A DNA stretch of 7,149 nucleotides from JBCBWG01 sp039039985. GTDB lineage: Bacteria; Pseudomonadota; Alphaproteobacteria; Rhizobiales; Hyphomicrobiaceae. A model generated the notes under the pieces. It had not been told where the DNA came from. It searched no databases and was given only the letters and a program-made list of their open reading frames with translations. The stretch is taken from contig JBCCOV010000235.1 in NCBI GenBank assembly GCA_039039985.1, positions 1 through 7,149 on the forward strand. The letters run 5' to 3'. Position 1 is the stretch's first letter. Each line of letters starts with the position of its first letter. The translations under genes were made by a program, and so were the position numbers. Positions 1 to 6,879 of this stretch are shown here, piece after piece.

Positions 1-641
1 CCGAGCTGTTCCTGGACTGGTTGGTGCGCGGCCCCTGGCGAAATCCGGCCGGGTTCAACTTTCCGGAGACCCGCCAGTTCCACGAATGGGCGACAATGCC
101 GATAGTCGGTGACAGCCGCTTGAACATCGGTGTTTTTATTGCAATAGCCTGCTGCGCCATTCTGGCGTTTGTGCTCAGCCGCACCTACTTCGGATTTGGT
201 GTTCGGCTCAGCGGCACGGCGCCGCGCGCTGCGCGCTTCGCAGGAATCAGTCGCAACCGCACCATACTGCTCGTGATGGCGCTATCGGGAGGCCTGGCCG
301 GGCTGGCGGGCATCATGGAAGTGGCCGGGCCGATCGGGCAGCTGCGTATTCAGATTTCACCGGGATACGGCTTTACTGCGATTATTGTCGCCTTCCTGGC
401 GCGACTGAACCCTGTCGGAGCGATCGCGGCTGCTTTTGTGCTGTCCGTGACATACATCGGCGGCGAGGCGGCCCAAATCGCGATCGGCATTTCCGACAAG
501 ATTACGCGCGTCTTCCAAGGCGCCTTGCTATTCTTTGTTTTGGGGAGCGACGTCCTCATTCGCTATCGCATCACGTGGACACGCCCGACGTCTGCAGTCC
601 ACACACCCGAGCCAGCAGCCGTCGAAAGGACTTCGCCGTAA
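1..641 (+). CDS. ABC transporter permease, BMP-type purine/nucleoside uptake system (3' part only)
   Basis: This is the C-terminal part of an inner-membrane permease of the branched-chain amino acid/ribose/BMP-type family (BPD_transp_2). The reading frame is open from base 3 with no start in view, so the gene begins left of the window; 212 residues remain of a protein usually near 350. It opens with a soluble stretch containing RGPWRNPAGFNFPE, typical of the first permease in BMP-type importers. A hydrophobic segment follows (NIGVFIAIACCAILAFVLS), then the cytoplasmic loop around GFGVRLSGTAPRAARFAGI, the small-residue motif GGLAGLAGIMEVAG, and further membrane segments to FFVLGSDVLI. The last 25 or so residues are hydrophilic and rich in Pro and Thr, a short cytoplasmic tail. 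Its stop overlaps the next permease start (TAATG), which indicates translational coupling and a heterodimeric permease. The ATPase gene is probably just upstream. Purine or nucleoside as substrate is inferred from family and neighbours. Confidence 0.9.
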   Translation, partial: ELFLDWLVRGPWRNPAGFNFPETRQFHEWATMPIVGDSRLNIGVFIAIACCAILAFVLSRTYFGFGVRLSGTAPRAARFAGISRNRTILLVMALSGGLAGLAGIMEVAGPIGQLRIQISPGYGFTAIIVAFLARLNPVGAIAAAFVLSVTYIGGEAAQIAIGISDKITRVFQGALLFFVLGSDVLIRYRITWTRPTSAVHTPEPAAVERTSP

Positions 642-1567
642 TGTCGACGGATATCGTACTTGCAATCGCACTGACCGTGATGACCGCGTCGACCCCGCTT
701 CTGCTGGCTGCGATTGGAGAACTGGTCGTGGAGCGTTCAGGTGTTCTGAACCTCGGCGTCGAAGGCATGATGATTGTCGGCGCCGCCGCCGGCTTTGCGG
801 GGGCCCAGCTCACCGGATCAGCCTATGGCGGCATTGCATTTGCTGCTGTCGCCGGCGCCGGTCTTTCGCTTGTGTTCGCAGTGTTCGTGCTGCTGCTGGC
901 AACCAACCAATACGCGACCGGTCTCGCAACAACACTATTGGGCATCGGGATCGCGGGACTTGTCGGGCAAGGCTACGTCGGGCAGCCGGGCATCAAACTG
1001 GAACAGGTTCCAATACCACTGCTTGCGGATTTGCCGGTGATCGGCCCACTGCTGTTTCAGCACGATGTCTTGTTCTACCTATCGCTTGTTCTGGTGGTGT
1101 GTGTGTCCTTCGTCCTTTTTCGGACGCGACTTGGGCTGACGATCCGCGCCGTTGGGGACAATCACGATTCGGCGCACGCAATCGGTTACAACGTCGTTGC
1201 CATGCGCTTTGCGACGATTGCTTTCGGCGGCATTTGCGCAGGTTTGGCCGGCGGATACCTGTCGCTGGTCTATACGCCGCAGTGGGTCGAGGGGATGTCA
1301 GCGGGGCGCGGGTGGATCGCCGTCGCGCTTGTCGTTTTTGCCGCGTGGCGCCCCTTGCGCTGCCTCGCCGGCGCCTACCTGTTTGGGACCGTTCTGATCC
1401 TGCAGTTCCACGCACAGGCCGCCGGTGTGCCGATCCCGTCACAGTTTTTGTCGGCGCTGCCCTATCTGGCAACTATGATTGTCCTGGTCATCGTATCCGC
1501 GAACAGGTTGTCGCGACACAGCGCGGCGCCGGCATGCCTTGGCCAGGCCTTCGTCCCGTCAAAGTGA
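641..1567 (+). CDS. ABC transporter permease, second subunit of BMP-type purine/nucleoside uptake system
   Basis: This is a 308-residue integral membrane protein of the same permease family as its upstream neighbour, expected to pair with it to form the channel of a purine or nucleoside importer. Hydrophobic segments fill most of its length, starting at residues 5-26. The family signature ERSGVLNLGVEGMM lies at residues 31-44. The cytoplasmic loop that contacts the ATPase, RLGLTIRAVGDN, ends at N174, and the small-residue stretch GGICAGLAGGYLSL follows. I place the start at the ATG at 641, which overlaps the previous stop by one base and has GAAAGGA (624-630) ten bases before it. The frame is open further upstream, but that would only extend into the preceding gene. 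Length and motifs match the shorter of the two permeases usual in these systems, so it looks intact. The binding-protein gene follows after 55 bases. Confidence 0.92.
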   Translation: MSTDIVLAIALTVMTASTPLLLAAIGELVVERSGVLNLGVEGMMIVGAAAGFAGAQLTGSAYGGIAFAAVAGAGLSLVFAVFVLLLATNQYATGLATTLLGIGIAGLVGQGYVGQPGIKLEQVPIPLLADLPVIGPLLFQHDVLFYLSLVLVVCVSFVLFRTRLGLTIRAVGDNHDSAHAIGYNVVAMRFATIAFGGICAGLAGGYLSLVYTPQWVEGMSAGRGWIAVALVVFAAWRPLRCLAGAYLFGTVLILQFHAQAAGVPIPSQFLSALPYLATMIVLVIVSANRLSRHSAAPACLGQAFVPSK

Positions 1568-1606
1568 TGTGACGGTGCCAAAACACAGGTTCCAACCCCG
1601 TCAGGT

Positions 1607-1612
1607 AAGGAG
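1607..1612 (+). promoter_or_regulatory. Ribosome binding site of the binding-protein gene
   Basis: AAGGAG lies ten bases before the ATG at 1623, a strong Shine-Dalgarno match. The frame is open upstream to 1479, so this site is what sets the start at 1623. The resulting protein then begins with a sensible signal peptide. Confidence 0.8.
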
Positions 1613-1622
1613 ATACAGAGAC

Positions 1623-2738
1623 ATGGTTTTGAAACGCAGTTCGGTCGCCGGTTTCACGAGACGGGCCTGGTGCGGCGGCGCCCTGGCCCTGGCGGCGCTG
1701 ATGCCGCTGTCGGCCGGCGCGCACGCGCAGGCCCTGGACAAGGTCAAGGCGTGCTTTGTCTACGTCGGACCGGTCGGTGACTTCGGATGGTCCTACCAGC
1801 ACGACGAGGGCCGGAAGGCCGTCGAAGCCGCGCTCGGCGACAAAGTCGAAACAGCCTTCCTCGAAAGCGTCAAAGAAGGTGCAGATGCGGAACGTGCAAT
1901 CGAGCGATTTGCGCGGTCCGGGTGTAACATCATCTTCACGACGTCGTTCGGCTACATGGACCCAACCAACAAGGTTGCGGCGAAGTACCCGAAGGTGAAG
2001 TTCGAGCATGCAACCGGATACAAGCGGCTGCACCCGAACGTGTCGACCTACGACAGCCGGTTTTATGAAGGTCGCTATGTCCTTGGGCAGATTGCCGCGC
2101 TCGTCTCAAAAACCGGCGTCGCCGGCTATATCGCGTCCTTCCCGATCCCGGAAGTTGTCCAGGGCATCAACTCGTTCATCCTTGGGGCACAATCGATCAA
2201 TCCGGACTTCAAGCTGAAGGTGGTGTGGGTGAACACGTGGTTCGATCCCGGTAAGGAAGCCGACGCCGCGAAATCTCTGATCGACCAAGGTGTTGACTTG
2301 CTCACCCAGCATACGGACTCGACCGCCCCGATGCAGGTTGCCGCAGAGCGCGGGCTGAAGGCATTCGGTCAAGCGTCCAATATGATCAAGTTCGGTCCAA
2401 AGACGCAGCTGACGTCAATTATTGACGACTGGGCTCCGTACTATGTTGAGCGCGTCAAGGCGGTCCTGGCGGGCACCTGGAAGCAGCAGGCAACCTGGAA
2501 CGGTATGGATTCCGGTCACGTCGTGATGGCACCATTTACGAATATGCCGGACGATGTGAAGAAAAAGGCCGAGGCAACGACAGCTGCGATCAAGTCCAAG
2601 ACGTTCCACCCGTTCACGGGGCCAATCACCAAGCAGGATGGCACCGTATGGCTGAAGGCCGGTGAAGTCGCGACTGACAAGGACCTGTCCAGCATGAACT
2701 TCTACGTCAAAGGGGTTGATGACACACTGCCGAAGTAA
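1623..2738 (+). CDS. BMP-family periplasmic substrate-binding protein, probably for purines
   Basis: This is a 371-residue periplasmic binding protein of the BMP/PnrA family (Bmp domain, PF02608), which delivers ligand to the permeases encoded just upstream. Residues 1-37 form a Sec-type signal peptide: basic start, hydrophobic core around GGALALAALMPLSAG, and probable cleavage after A-Q-A at residue 37. There is no lipobox cysteine at that site, so the protein should be soluble in the periplasm, unlike the lipoprotein members of Gram-positives and spirochaetes. The mature chain shows the family's N-terminal ligand-site motif GPVGDFGWSYQHDEG (residues 49-63), then FEHATGY (127-133) and DSRFYEGRYVLGQ (from 144). 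Known family ligands include nucleosides, adenine and, in one branch, riboflavin. The adjacent adenine and guanine deaminase genes favour a purine nucleobase here, but that is inference. Length is normal and the frame unbroken. Confidence 0.92.
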   Translation: MVLKRSSVAGFTRRAWCGGALALAALMPLSAGAHAQALDKVKACFVYVGPVGDFGWSYQHDEGRKAVEAALGDKVETAFLESVKEGADAERAIERFARSGCNIIFTTSFGYMDPTNKVAAKYPKVKFEHATGYKRLHPNVSTYDSRFYEGRYVLGQIAALVSKTGVAGYIASFPIPEVVQGINSFILGAQSINPDFKLKVVWVNTWFDPGKEADAAKSLIDQGVDLLTQHTDSTAPMQVAAERGLKAFGQASNMIKFGPKTQLTSIIDDWAPYYVERVKAVLAGTWKQQATWNGMDSGHVVMAPFTNMPDDVKKKAEATTAAIKSKTFHPFTGPITKQDGTVWLKAGEVATDKDLSSMNFYVKGVDDTLPK

Positions 2739-2869
2739 TCGGCAGCGCTGTCAAAGCAATCCAAGAAACATGCGGCTGTCGTGAGATCTGACCTCACGGC
2801 AGCCGTAGACGCATGTATGACTGACGTCCTCAGCCACGGACACGATGACTTTGGCCAGGGGAGACCAAT
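2739..2869 (+). other. Intergenic gap between binding protein and adenine deaminase
   Basis: This 131-base gap is the only sizeable non-coding stretch in the window. It holds the hairpin at 2768-2816 and, at its end, the ribosome binding site of ade. I looked for a promoter in the remaining part (2817-2856) and saw no convincing pair of -35 and -10 boxes. Whether the deaminases have their own promoter therefore cannot be settled from the sequence alone. Confidence 0.6.
2768..2816 (+). terminator. Strong hairpin between transport and deaminase genes (terminator-like or mRNA-stabilising)
   Basis: The gap contains an inverted repeat with arms at 2773-2785 and 2793-2805. They form a 13-pair stem in RNA (12 Watson-Crick pairs and one G-U) around a 7-base loop. 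An outer repeat, ACATGC at 2768-2773 and GCATGT at 2811-2816, could add a second short stem across a bulge. No run of T follows, so this is not a textbook intrinsic terminator. It starts about 30 bases after the binding-protein stop. Such a stem could end or thin out transcription, or protect the binding-protein mRNA 3' end. The structure is read directly from the sequence; its role is inferred. Confidence 0.5.
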
Positions 2870-2872
2870 GTG
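2857..2872 (+). promoter_or_regulatory. Ribosome binding site and overlapping ATG/GTG starts of ade
   Basis: AGGGGAG (2857-2863) is a good Shine-Dalgarno site. It is followed by ATGTG, giving an ATG at 2868 and a GTG at 2870 in different frames. The ATG frame stops after eight codons (TAA at 2892-2894). The GTG frame runs on as adenine deaminase and lies six bases from the Shine-Dalgarno end, against four for the ATG. GTG at 2870 is therefore the working start. Confidence 0.7.
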
Positions 2873-4681
2873 TCTGGATCTATTCCACAACTAACGGCGC
2901 GGGAAGACGCGACGCCGCATCTTGTCGATGTCGCGATGGCGCGGGCACCTGCGGACTGCGTGGTCAAGCATGCACGCTGGGTCAACGTTCACTCCGGCGA
3001 AGTGCTGCCCGACACGACGATCGCGATTGCCTCGGGGCGCTTCGCGTCGGTTGGAGATGATGTCGAACCGCGCGTCGGCCCGGACACCGTCGTCATCGAT
3101 GCCGAGGGACGGTTTGCCGTGCCAGGCCTGTGCGACGCGCACATGCACGTTGAAAGCGGCATGGTGACGGTCACGGAATTCGCGCGCGCGGTGTTGCCGT
3201 ACGGCACGACCAGCATGTTCATTGATCCACACGAAATCGCGAACGTGCTTGGCCTTCCCGGTGTGCGGCTGATGCACGACGAGGCCCTCGCTGCACCAAG
3301 CAACGTGTTTGTCCAGGTGCCAAGCTGTGTGCCCTCAGCGCCTGGCCTTGAGCACGCCGGTGCCGTCTTCGGGCCCGATGAGATTGCTGAGGCGATGACG
3401 TGGCCTGGAATCATCGGGCTTGGCGAAGTCATGAATTTTCCGGGTGTCGCGGCCGGAGATCCGCGCATGATGGGCGAAATCGCTGCGGCGATGCGGGCCG
3501 GAAAAACCGTTGGCGGCCATTATGCATCGCGCGACCTGGGAACGGCTTTTCACGGCTATGTCGCCGGCGGCGCGGCAGACGATCACGAAGGCACGCAAGC
3601 CGAAGATGCGATCGCGCGGGTCCGCCAGGGTATGCGCGCCATGCTACGCCTGGGCTCGGCCTGGTACGATGTGGCCGAGCAGATTCGCGCCGTGACGGAG
3701 CGGGGCATCGACCCACGGTACATCATTCTCTGCACCGACGATTGCCATTCCGGGACCTTGGTCAACGAAGGCCATATGGACCGCGTCGTTCGTCACGCGA
3801 TTTCGCAAGGCGTCGCACCGATCGCCGCCATCCGCATGGCGACACTCAACACGGCCGAGCACTTCGGCCTCGAACGCGAACTTGGATCCATCACCCCCGG
3901 ACGGCGCGCAGACTTCATCCTTATGCGTGACCTCGCGCGGTTCGAAGCAGAGGACGTCTTCATCCGCGGACACCGTGCTGCGTCCAAGCGCAAGCTCGCG
4001 CTCGATGTTCCCGCCTATGATTATCCAGACTGGTCCAAACGGACGATGAACCTGTCACGAGATCTGTCAGCCTCGGATTTCGATTTGAAAACCAATGCCT
4101 CGGCAACAACTGCGACCGTGAACGTCATCGGTGTAGTCGAAAATCAAGCGCCGACACAGGCACGCACGATTGACCTCCCGATTGCTAACGGCATTGTCGC
4201 AGCTGATCCTAGCAACGACGTCTGCCATGCCGCGTTGGTTGAACGGCATCGGGCGTCCGGCACAGTCGTGAACGGTTTCGTCCAGGGTTTTGGTTATGAT
4301 CGGCCGTGCGCGCTCGCCTCCACCGTTGCCCACGACAGTCACCATATGATCGTTGTTGGCACGTCGAAAGCCGACATGGCACTGGCCGCGAACCGTCTTC
4401 GCGCGGTTGGCGGCGGTGTCGCGTTTTTTGCCGACGGGGCGGAACTCGCATTGATCGAGCTGCCGATTGCCGGGCTGATGTCGGATGACCGCGCCGAAAG
4501 TGTTGCCGCCAAAGCCGAGAAGCTCGGCGCCGCCATGCGCGCGTGTGGCTGCACATTGAACAACGCATTCATGCAGCATTCGTTACTGGCGTTGGTTGTG
4601 ATTCCAGAGCTTCGGATCTCGGATGTCGGTCTCGTTGATGTCCGCACGTTCGAAGTTGTTGACGTGGTTGTGTCAACGTGA
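2870..4681 (+). CDS. ade: Adenine deaminase (AdeC type)
   Basis: This 603-residue metal-dependent deaminase of the amidohydrolase superfamily converts adenine to hypoxanthine and ammonia in the cytoplasm (EC 3.5.4.2). A short beta-rich start is followed by the catalytic barrel. The barrel carries the metal motif DAHMHVES (H91, H93), the AdeC hallmark DPHEIANVLG (from D119), PSCVPSAPGLE (151-161), GLGEVMN with E186, GGHYAS with H217, DDHEG (H239, E240) and CTDDCHSG with D290. A C-terminal domain typical of adenine deaminase follows, with VAHDSHHM near residues 486-493 and HSLLALVVIPELRISD close to the end. All expected catalytic positions appear present and the length fits the 550-610 usual for the family. 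The start is GTG, chosen by the Shine-Dalgarno spacing. Its stop overlaps the guanine deaminase start by four bases, so the two enzymes are probably made together and feed hypoxanthine and xanthine to the same oxidation step. Confidence 0.93.
   Translation: MSGSIPQLTAREDATPHLVDVAMARAPADCVVKHARWVNVHSGEVLPDTTIAIASGRFASVGDDVEPRVGPDTVVIDAEGRFAVPGLCDAHMHVESGMVTVTEFARAVLPYGTTSMFIDPHEIANVLGLPGVRLMHDEALAAPSNVFVQVPSCVPSAPGLEHAGAVFGPDEIAEAMTWPGIIGLGEVMNFPGVAAGDPRMMGEIAAAMRAGKTVGGHYASRDLGTAFHGYVAGGAADDHEGTQAEDAIARVRQGMRAMLRLGSAWYDVAEQIRAVTERGIDPRYIILCTDDCHSGTLVNEGHMDRVVRHAISQGVAPIAAIRMATLNTAEHFGLERELGSITPGRRADFILMRDLARFEAEDVFIRGHRAASKRKLALDVPAYDYPDWSKRTMNLSRDLSASDFDLKTNASATTATVNVIGVVENQAPTQARTIDLPIANGIVAADPSNDVCHAALVERHRASGTVVNGFVQGFGYDRPCALASTVAHDSHHMIVVGTSKADMALAANRLRAVGGGVAFFADGAELALIELPIAGLMSDDRAESVAAKAEKLGAAMRACGCTLNNAFMQHSLLALVVIPELRISDVGLVDVRTFEVVDVVVST
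4658..4677 (+). promoter_or_regulatory. Small inverted repeat directly before the guaD start
   Basis: GTTGAC (4658-4663) and GTCAAC (4672-4677) are perfect inverted repeats around an 8-base loop, ending one base before the GTG start of guaD. They occupy the place where a Shine-Dalgarno site would be, and no such site is visible. A stem here could keep guaD closed until ribosomes finishing ade open it. The repeat also codes for the last residues of ade (VVDVVVS region), so chance is possible. Confidence 0.35.
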
Positions 4682-6000
4682 GCAGCGATGATGCCACCGC
4701 CCTGCGCGGGCAGGTCGTGACGTTTATCGACGACCCTTTTGTCGTGTCGCCCACGGATGCCATGCAGTTTTGGAGCGACGGCGTCGTCGTTATGCGTAGC
4801 GGCATAATTGAAGCCGTTGGTGCAGCCGATGACGTGTTGCCAGCTTGGCCCGGCATTCAAGTCGAGCGGTTTGCCGACGACCTGATCCTGCCGGGCTTTG
4901 CCGACTGTCACGTCCATTATCCGCAGCTTGGCGTGATCGCATCTTATGGTGCGCGACTGTTCCACTGGTTGAACACATATACGTTTCCCGAAGAGTTGAA
5001 GTTTTCAGATCCGCAGTATGCATCAACGATTGCCGAACGGTTTCTGGATGAGCTTGCCCGAAACGGCACAACGAGCGCCTGTGTCTACGCCACAGTTCAC
5101 ACGACGTCGGTGAGCGCACTCTTCGAGGCCGCGGAGGCGCGCGGCATTCGCATCGCGACTGGTAAGATGATGATGGACCGCAATGCGCCACCCGGCCTGA
5201 CCGATACCGTGCAGAGCAGTTATGACGAGTCAATCGCGCTAGCCAGGATGTGGCATGGTCGGGGTCGACTGACGTATGCGGTCTCACCACGTTTCGCGCC
5301 AACGTCGACTGCCGAGCAGCTTGAGGCGGCCGGCGCTGTTTGGGACGCCTATCCGGATGCGCTCCTGCAAACGCATATGTCGGAGCAAACCGACGAACTG
5401 AAAACCGTTGCTGACCTTTTTCCGAACGCGCGCGACTACCTGGACGTTTACGCCAGCGCAGGGCTCGTGCGCCCTGGGGCGAACTTCGGTCACGCTATTC
5501 ATCTCACGGATCGCGAGCGCGATGCTCTGCGCGACGCCGGCGCTGGTGTGTCGCATTGCCCGACGTCAAACCTCTTTCTCGGCTCGGGCCTTTTTGACTT
5601 GGCCGGACTGCGCACGGACACGGATACGGTTCCCGTCGGACTTGGGACGGACGTCGGCGGAGGCACGTCATTCTCGATGCTTGCGACCATGCAAGATGCC
5701 TACAAGATCGCGCAACTGCGCGGTATCAGCCTGCATCCGATCTGTGCGTTTTATCTCGCGACCGTCGGGTCGGCTGCAGTGATGTGCATGACGGACAAAG
5801 TCGGCAGTCTTGAACCGGGTCGCGAGGCCGACCTGATCGTGCTTGATCCCAACGCGACACCCGTTCTCGCAGAACGATGCGGGCGGGCCGAGACCATTTC
5901 GGACGTCCTGTTTGCGCTCATGATCCTCGGTGACGACCGGGTCGTGAGGCGAACCGTTTCGGCTGGGAAGACGCTTTACGCGCGAGACACGACCGCTTGA
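4678..6000 (+). CDS. guaD: Guanine deaminase
   Basis: This 440-residue zinc amidohydrolase hydrolyses guanine to xanthine and ammonia (EC 3.5.4.3) in the cytoplasm. The order of motifs is diagnostic: PGFADCHVHYPQ with H78 and H80, the guanine deaminase signature KMMMDRNAPPGLTD (163-176), SPRFAPTST (203-211), QTHMSEQ with H233, FGHAIHL with H272, SHCPTSNLFLGSG (292-304), and GLGTDVGGGTSFS with D325. These supply the five metal-ligand positions of the family. The C terminus carries the usual GSLEPGREADLIVLD strand. The start must be GTG at 4678: an in-frame stop lies at 4660-4662 and no other start codon lies between. It overlaps the ade stop (GTGA), and there is no clear ribosome site, so translation is probably coupled to ade. 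It is the last plus-strand gene; 27 bases separate its stop from that of convergent allE. Confidence 0.95.
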   Translation: MSSDDATALRGQVVTFIDDPFVVSPTDAMQFWSDGVVVMRSGIIEAVGAADDVLPAWPGIQVERFADDLILPGFADCHVHYPQLGVIASYGARLFHWLNTYTFPEELKFSDPQYASTIAERFLDELARNGTTSACVYATVHTTSVSALFEAAEARGIRIATGKMMMDRNAPPGLTDTVQSSYDESIALARMWHGRGRLTYAVSPRFAPTSTAEQLEAAGAVWDAYPDALLQTHMSEQTDELKTVADLFPNARDYLDVYASAGLVRPGANFGHAIHLTDRERDALRDAGAGVSHCPTSNLFLGSGLFDLAGLRTDTDTVPVGLGTDVGGGTSFSMLATMQDAYKIAQLRGISLHPICAFYLATVGSAAVMCMTDKVGSLEPGREADLIVLDPNATPVLAERCGRAETISDVLFALMILGDDRVVRRTVSAGKTLYARDTTA

Positions 6001-6013
6001 GAGGTCGGCGTCT
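5985..6013. terminator. Weak hairpin at the convergent guaD/allE junction
   Basis: CGACC (5990-5994) pairs with GGTCG (6003-6007) around an 8-base loop. AGAC (5985-5988) can pair with GTCT (6010-6013) across a small internal loop. It spans the guaD stop, and there is no T run on either side. It is the only candidate for a shared terminator in the 27-base gap between the two convergent genes, and it is weak. Confidence 0.2.
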
Positions 6014-6027
6014 GCTTGTGTCGTGGC

Positions 6028-6852
6028 CTACAGTGACAAGCGCGGATGGCGGTTGACGTCCTTGTAGAGCAGATAGCGAAACGGGCCAGGACCACCAGCA
6101 TAACAGGCCTGCGGGCAGAATGCGCGCAACCACATGAAATCTCCGGCCTCAACCTCCACCCAATCCTGATTGAGCCGATAGACCGCCTTACCTTCGAGTA
6201 CATAGAGCCCATGCTCCATCACGTGCGTTTCGGCAAACGGGATCGTCCCGCCAGGCTCGAAGGTCACGATATTGACGTGCATGTCGTGACGCAGATCGGC
6301 AGGATCGACGAAGCGGGTCGTTGCCCAACTCCCATTGGTATCCGGCATGGCGACCATTTCAACGTCTGTTTCGTTGGTGATGAGAACGTCTGGTGCGTCG
6401 AGGCCCAGAACGGGCTCATAGCGCTTGCGTATCCAATGAAACGTCAGGGGCTTGCGATGCTTGTTCGCGACCGTGAACGGTGTTGCCGGCGGCAAGTACG
6501 CGTACCCGCCTGGGGTTAACTTATGGACCCGCCCGTTGACGGTCAGAGTCATGGTTCCGCCAACAACGAAGAGAACGGCTTCGGCCTCGGGATCAGGCTC
6601 GGGCGCGTCGCTACCGCCGTCTGTGGCAACCTCCACGATGGTTTGCGAAAACGTTTCAGCAAATCCAGTCAACGGTCGGGCTAAGATCCAGGCGCGCGTC
6701 TTCATCCAATGCGGCAGGAAACTGGTCACGATGTCCCGCATCACCCGCCGGGGAATGACCGCGTAACACGTCGTAAAGACGGCGCGGTCGGTCAGCAATT
6801 CGGTTTGCGATGGAAGGCCATCTTCCGGACGTGCGTATGGGGGATGCGCCAT
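6028..6852 (-). CDS. allE: (S)-ureidoglycine aminohydrolase (bicupin)
   Basis: This 274-residue protein with two cupin domains resembles AllE (YlbA) of Escherichia coli, which is about 260 residues long. The family converts (S)-ureidoglycine to (S)-ureidoglycolate and ammonia, late in allantoin breakdown (EC 3.5.3.26). The N-terminal cupin spans roughly residues 55-145, with VLFVVGGTMTLTVNG and GGYAYLPP. The C-terminal cupin (190-265) holds the manganese site: ETHVMEH gives E208, H210 and H214, and Q248 lies in CPQACYAGG. The ending LYKDVNRHP also matches AllE. The ATG at 6852 has a GGAG core (6861-6864) eight bases upstream. It follows puuD by 27 bases and is probably in the same transcript. 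Presence of this enzyme implies that allantoate is degraded by an amidohydrolase producing ureidoglycine, not by allantoicase; that is inference. A general cupin of unknown role is the alternative, but the residue pattern argues against it. Confidence 0.9.
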   Translation of the reverse strand: MAHPPYARPEDGLPSQTELLTDRAVFTTCYAVIPRRVMRDIVTSFLPHWMKTRAWILARPLTGFAETFSQTIVEVATDGGSDAPEPDPEAEAVLFVVGGTMTLTVNGRVHKLTPGGYAYLPPATPFTVANKHRKPLTFHWIRKRYEPVLGLDAPDVLITNETDVEMVAMPDTNGSWATTRFVDPADLRHDMHVNIVTFEPGGTIPFAETHVMEHGLYVLEGKAVYRLNQDWVEVEAGDFMWLRAFCPQACYAGGPGPFRYLLYKDVNRHPRLSL

Positions 6853-6860
6853 GGGCCAAA

Positions 6861-6864
6861 CTCC
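6861..6864 (-). promoter_or_regulatory. Ribosome binding site of allE
   Basis: On the minus strand a GGAG core lies eight bases before the ATG at 6852. It sits in the short gap after the puuD stop and supports this start for allE. Confidence 0.55.
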
Positions 6865-6879
6865 GGGTGGTCGCGCCGA

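Noticed and set aside
535..1572. A long plus-strand open frame of 345 codons across the second permease
   Set aside because: It lies in another frame over a clearly recognisable permease. Its translation is rich in Arg, Cys and Ser with no motif, as expected for a shadow frame in GC-rich DNA.
1479..1622. Upstream extension of the binding-protein frame
   Set aside because: The extension overlaps the permease gene, has no signal peptide at its start, and the strong AAGGAG site at 1607-1612 fixes the start at 1623.
2413..2427. Perfect 15-base palindrome CGTCAAT-T-ATTGACG, operator-like
   Set aside because: It lies deep inside the binding-protein gene, far from any start, and is explained by the codons for T-S-I-I-D-D. 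No second copy was seen near a promoter region.
2817..2856. Possible promoter for the deaminase genes
   Set aside because: No convincing -35/-10 pair with proper spacing was visible. Read-through from upstream is equally possible, so no promoter is called.
4339..4965. A minus-strand open frame of 208 codons across the ade/guaD junction
   Set aside because: Both ade and guaD are intact and conserved on the other strand here. The translation has no family pattern and no ribosome site.
6046..6519. Plus-strand open frame of 157 codons after guaD
   Set aside because: It is the complement of allE, whose manganese ligands and C-terminal pattern are clear on the minus strand.
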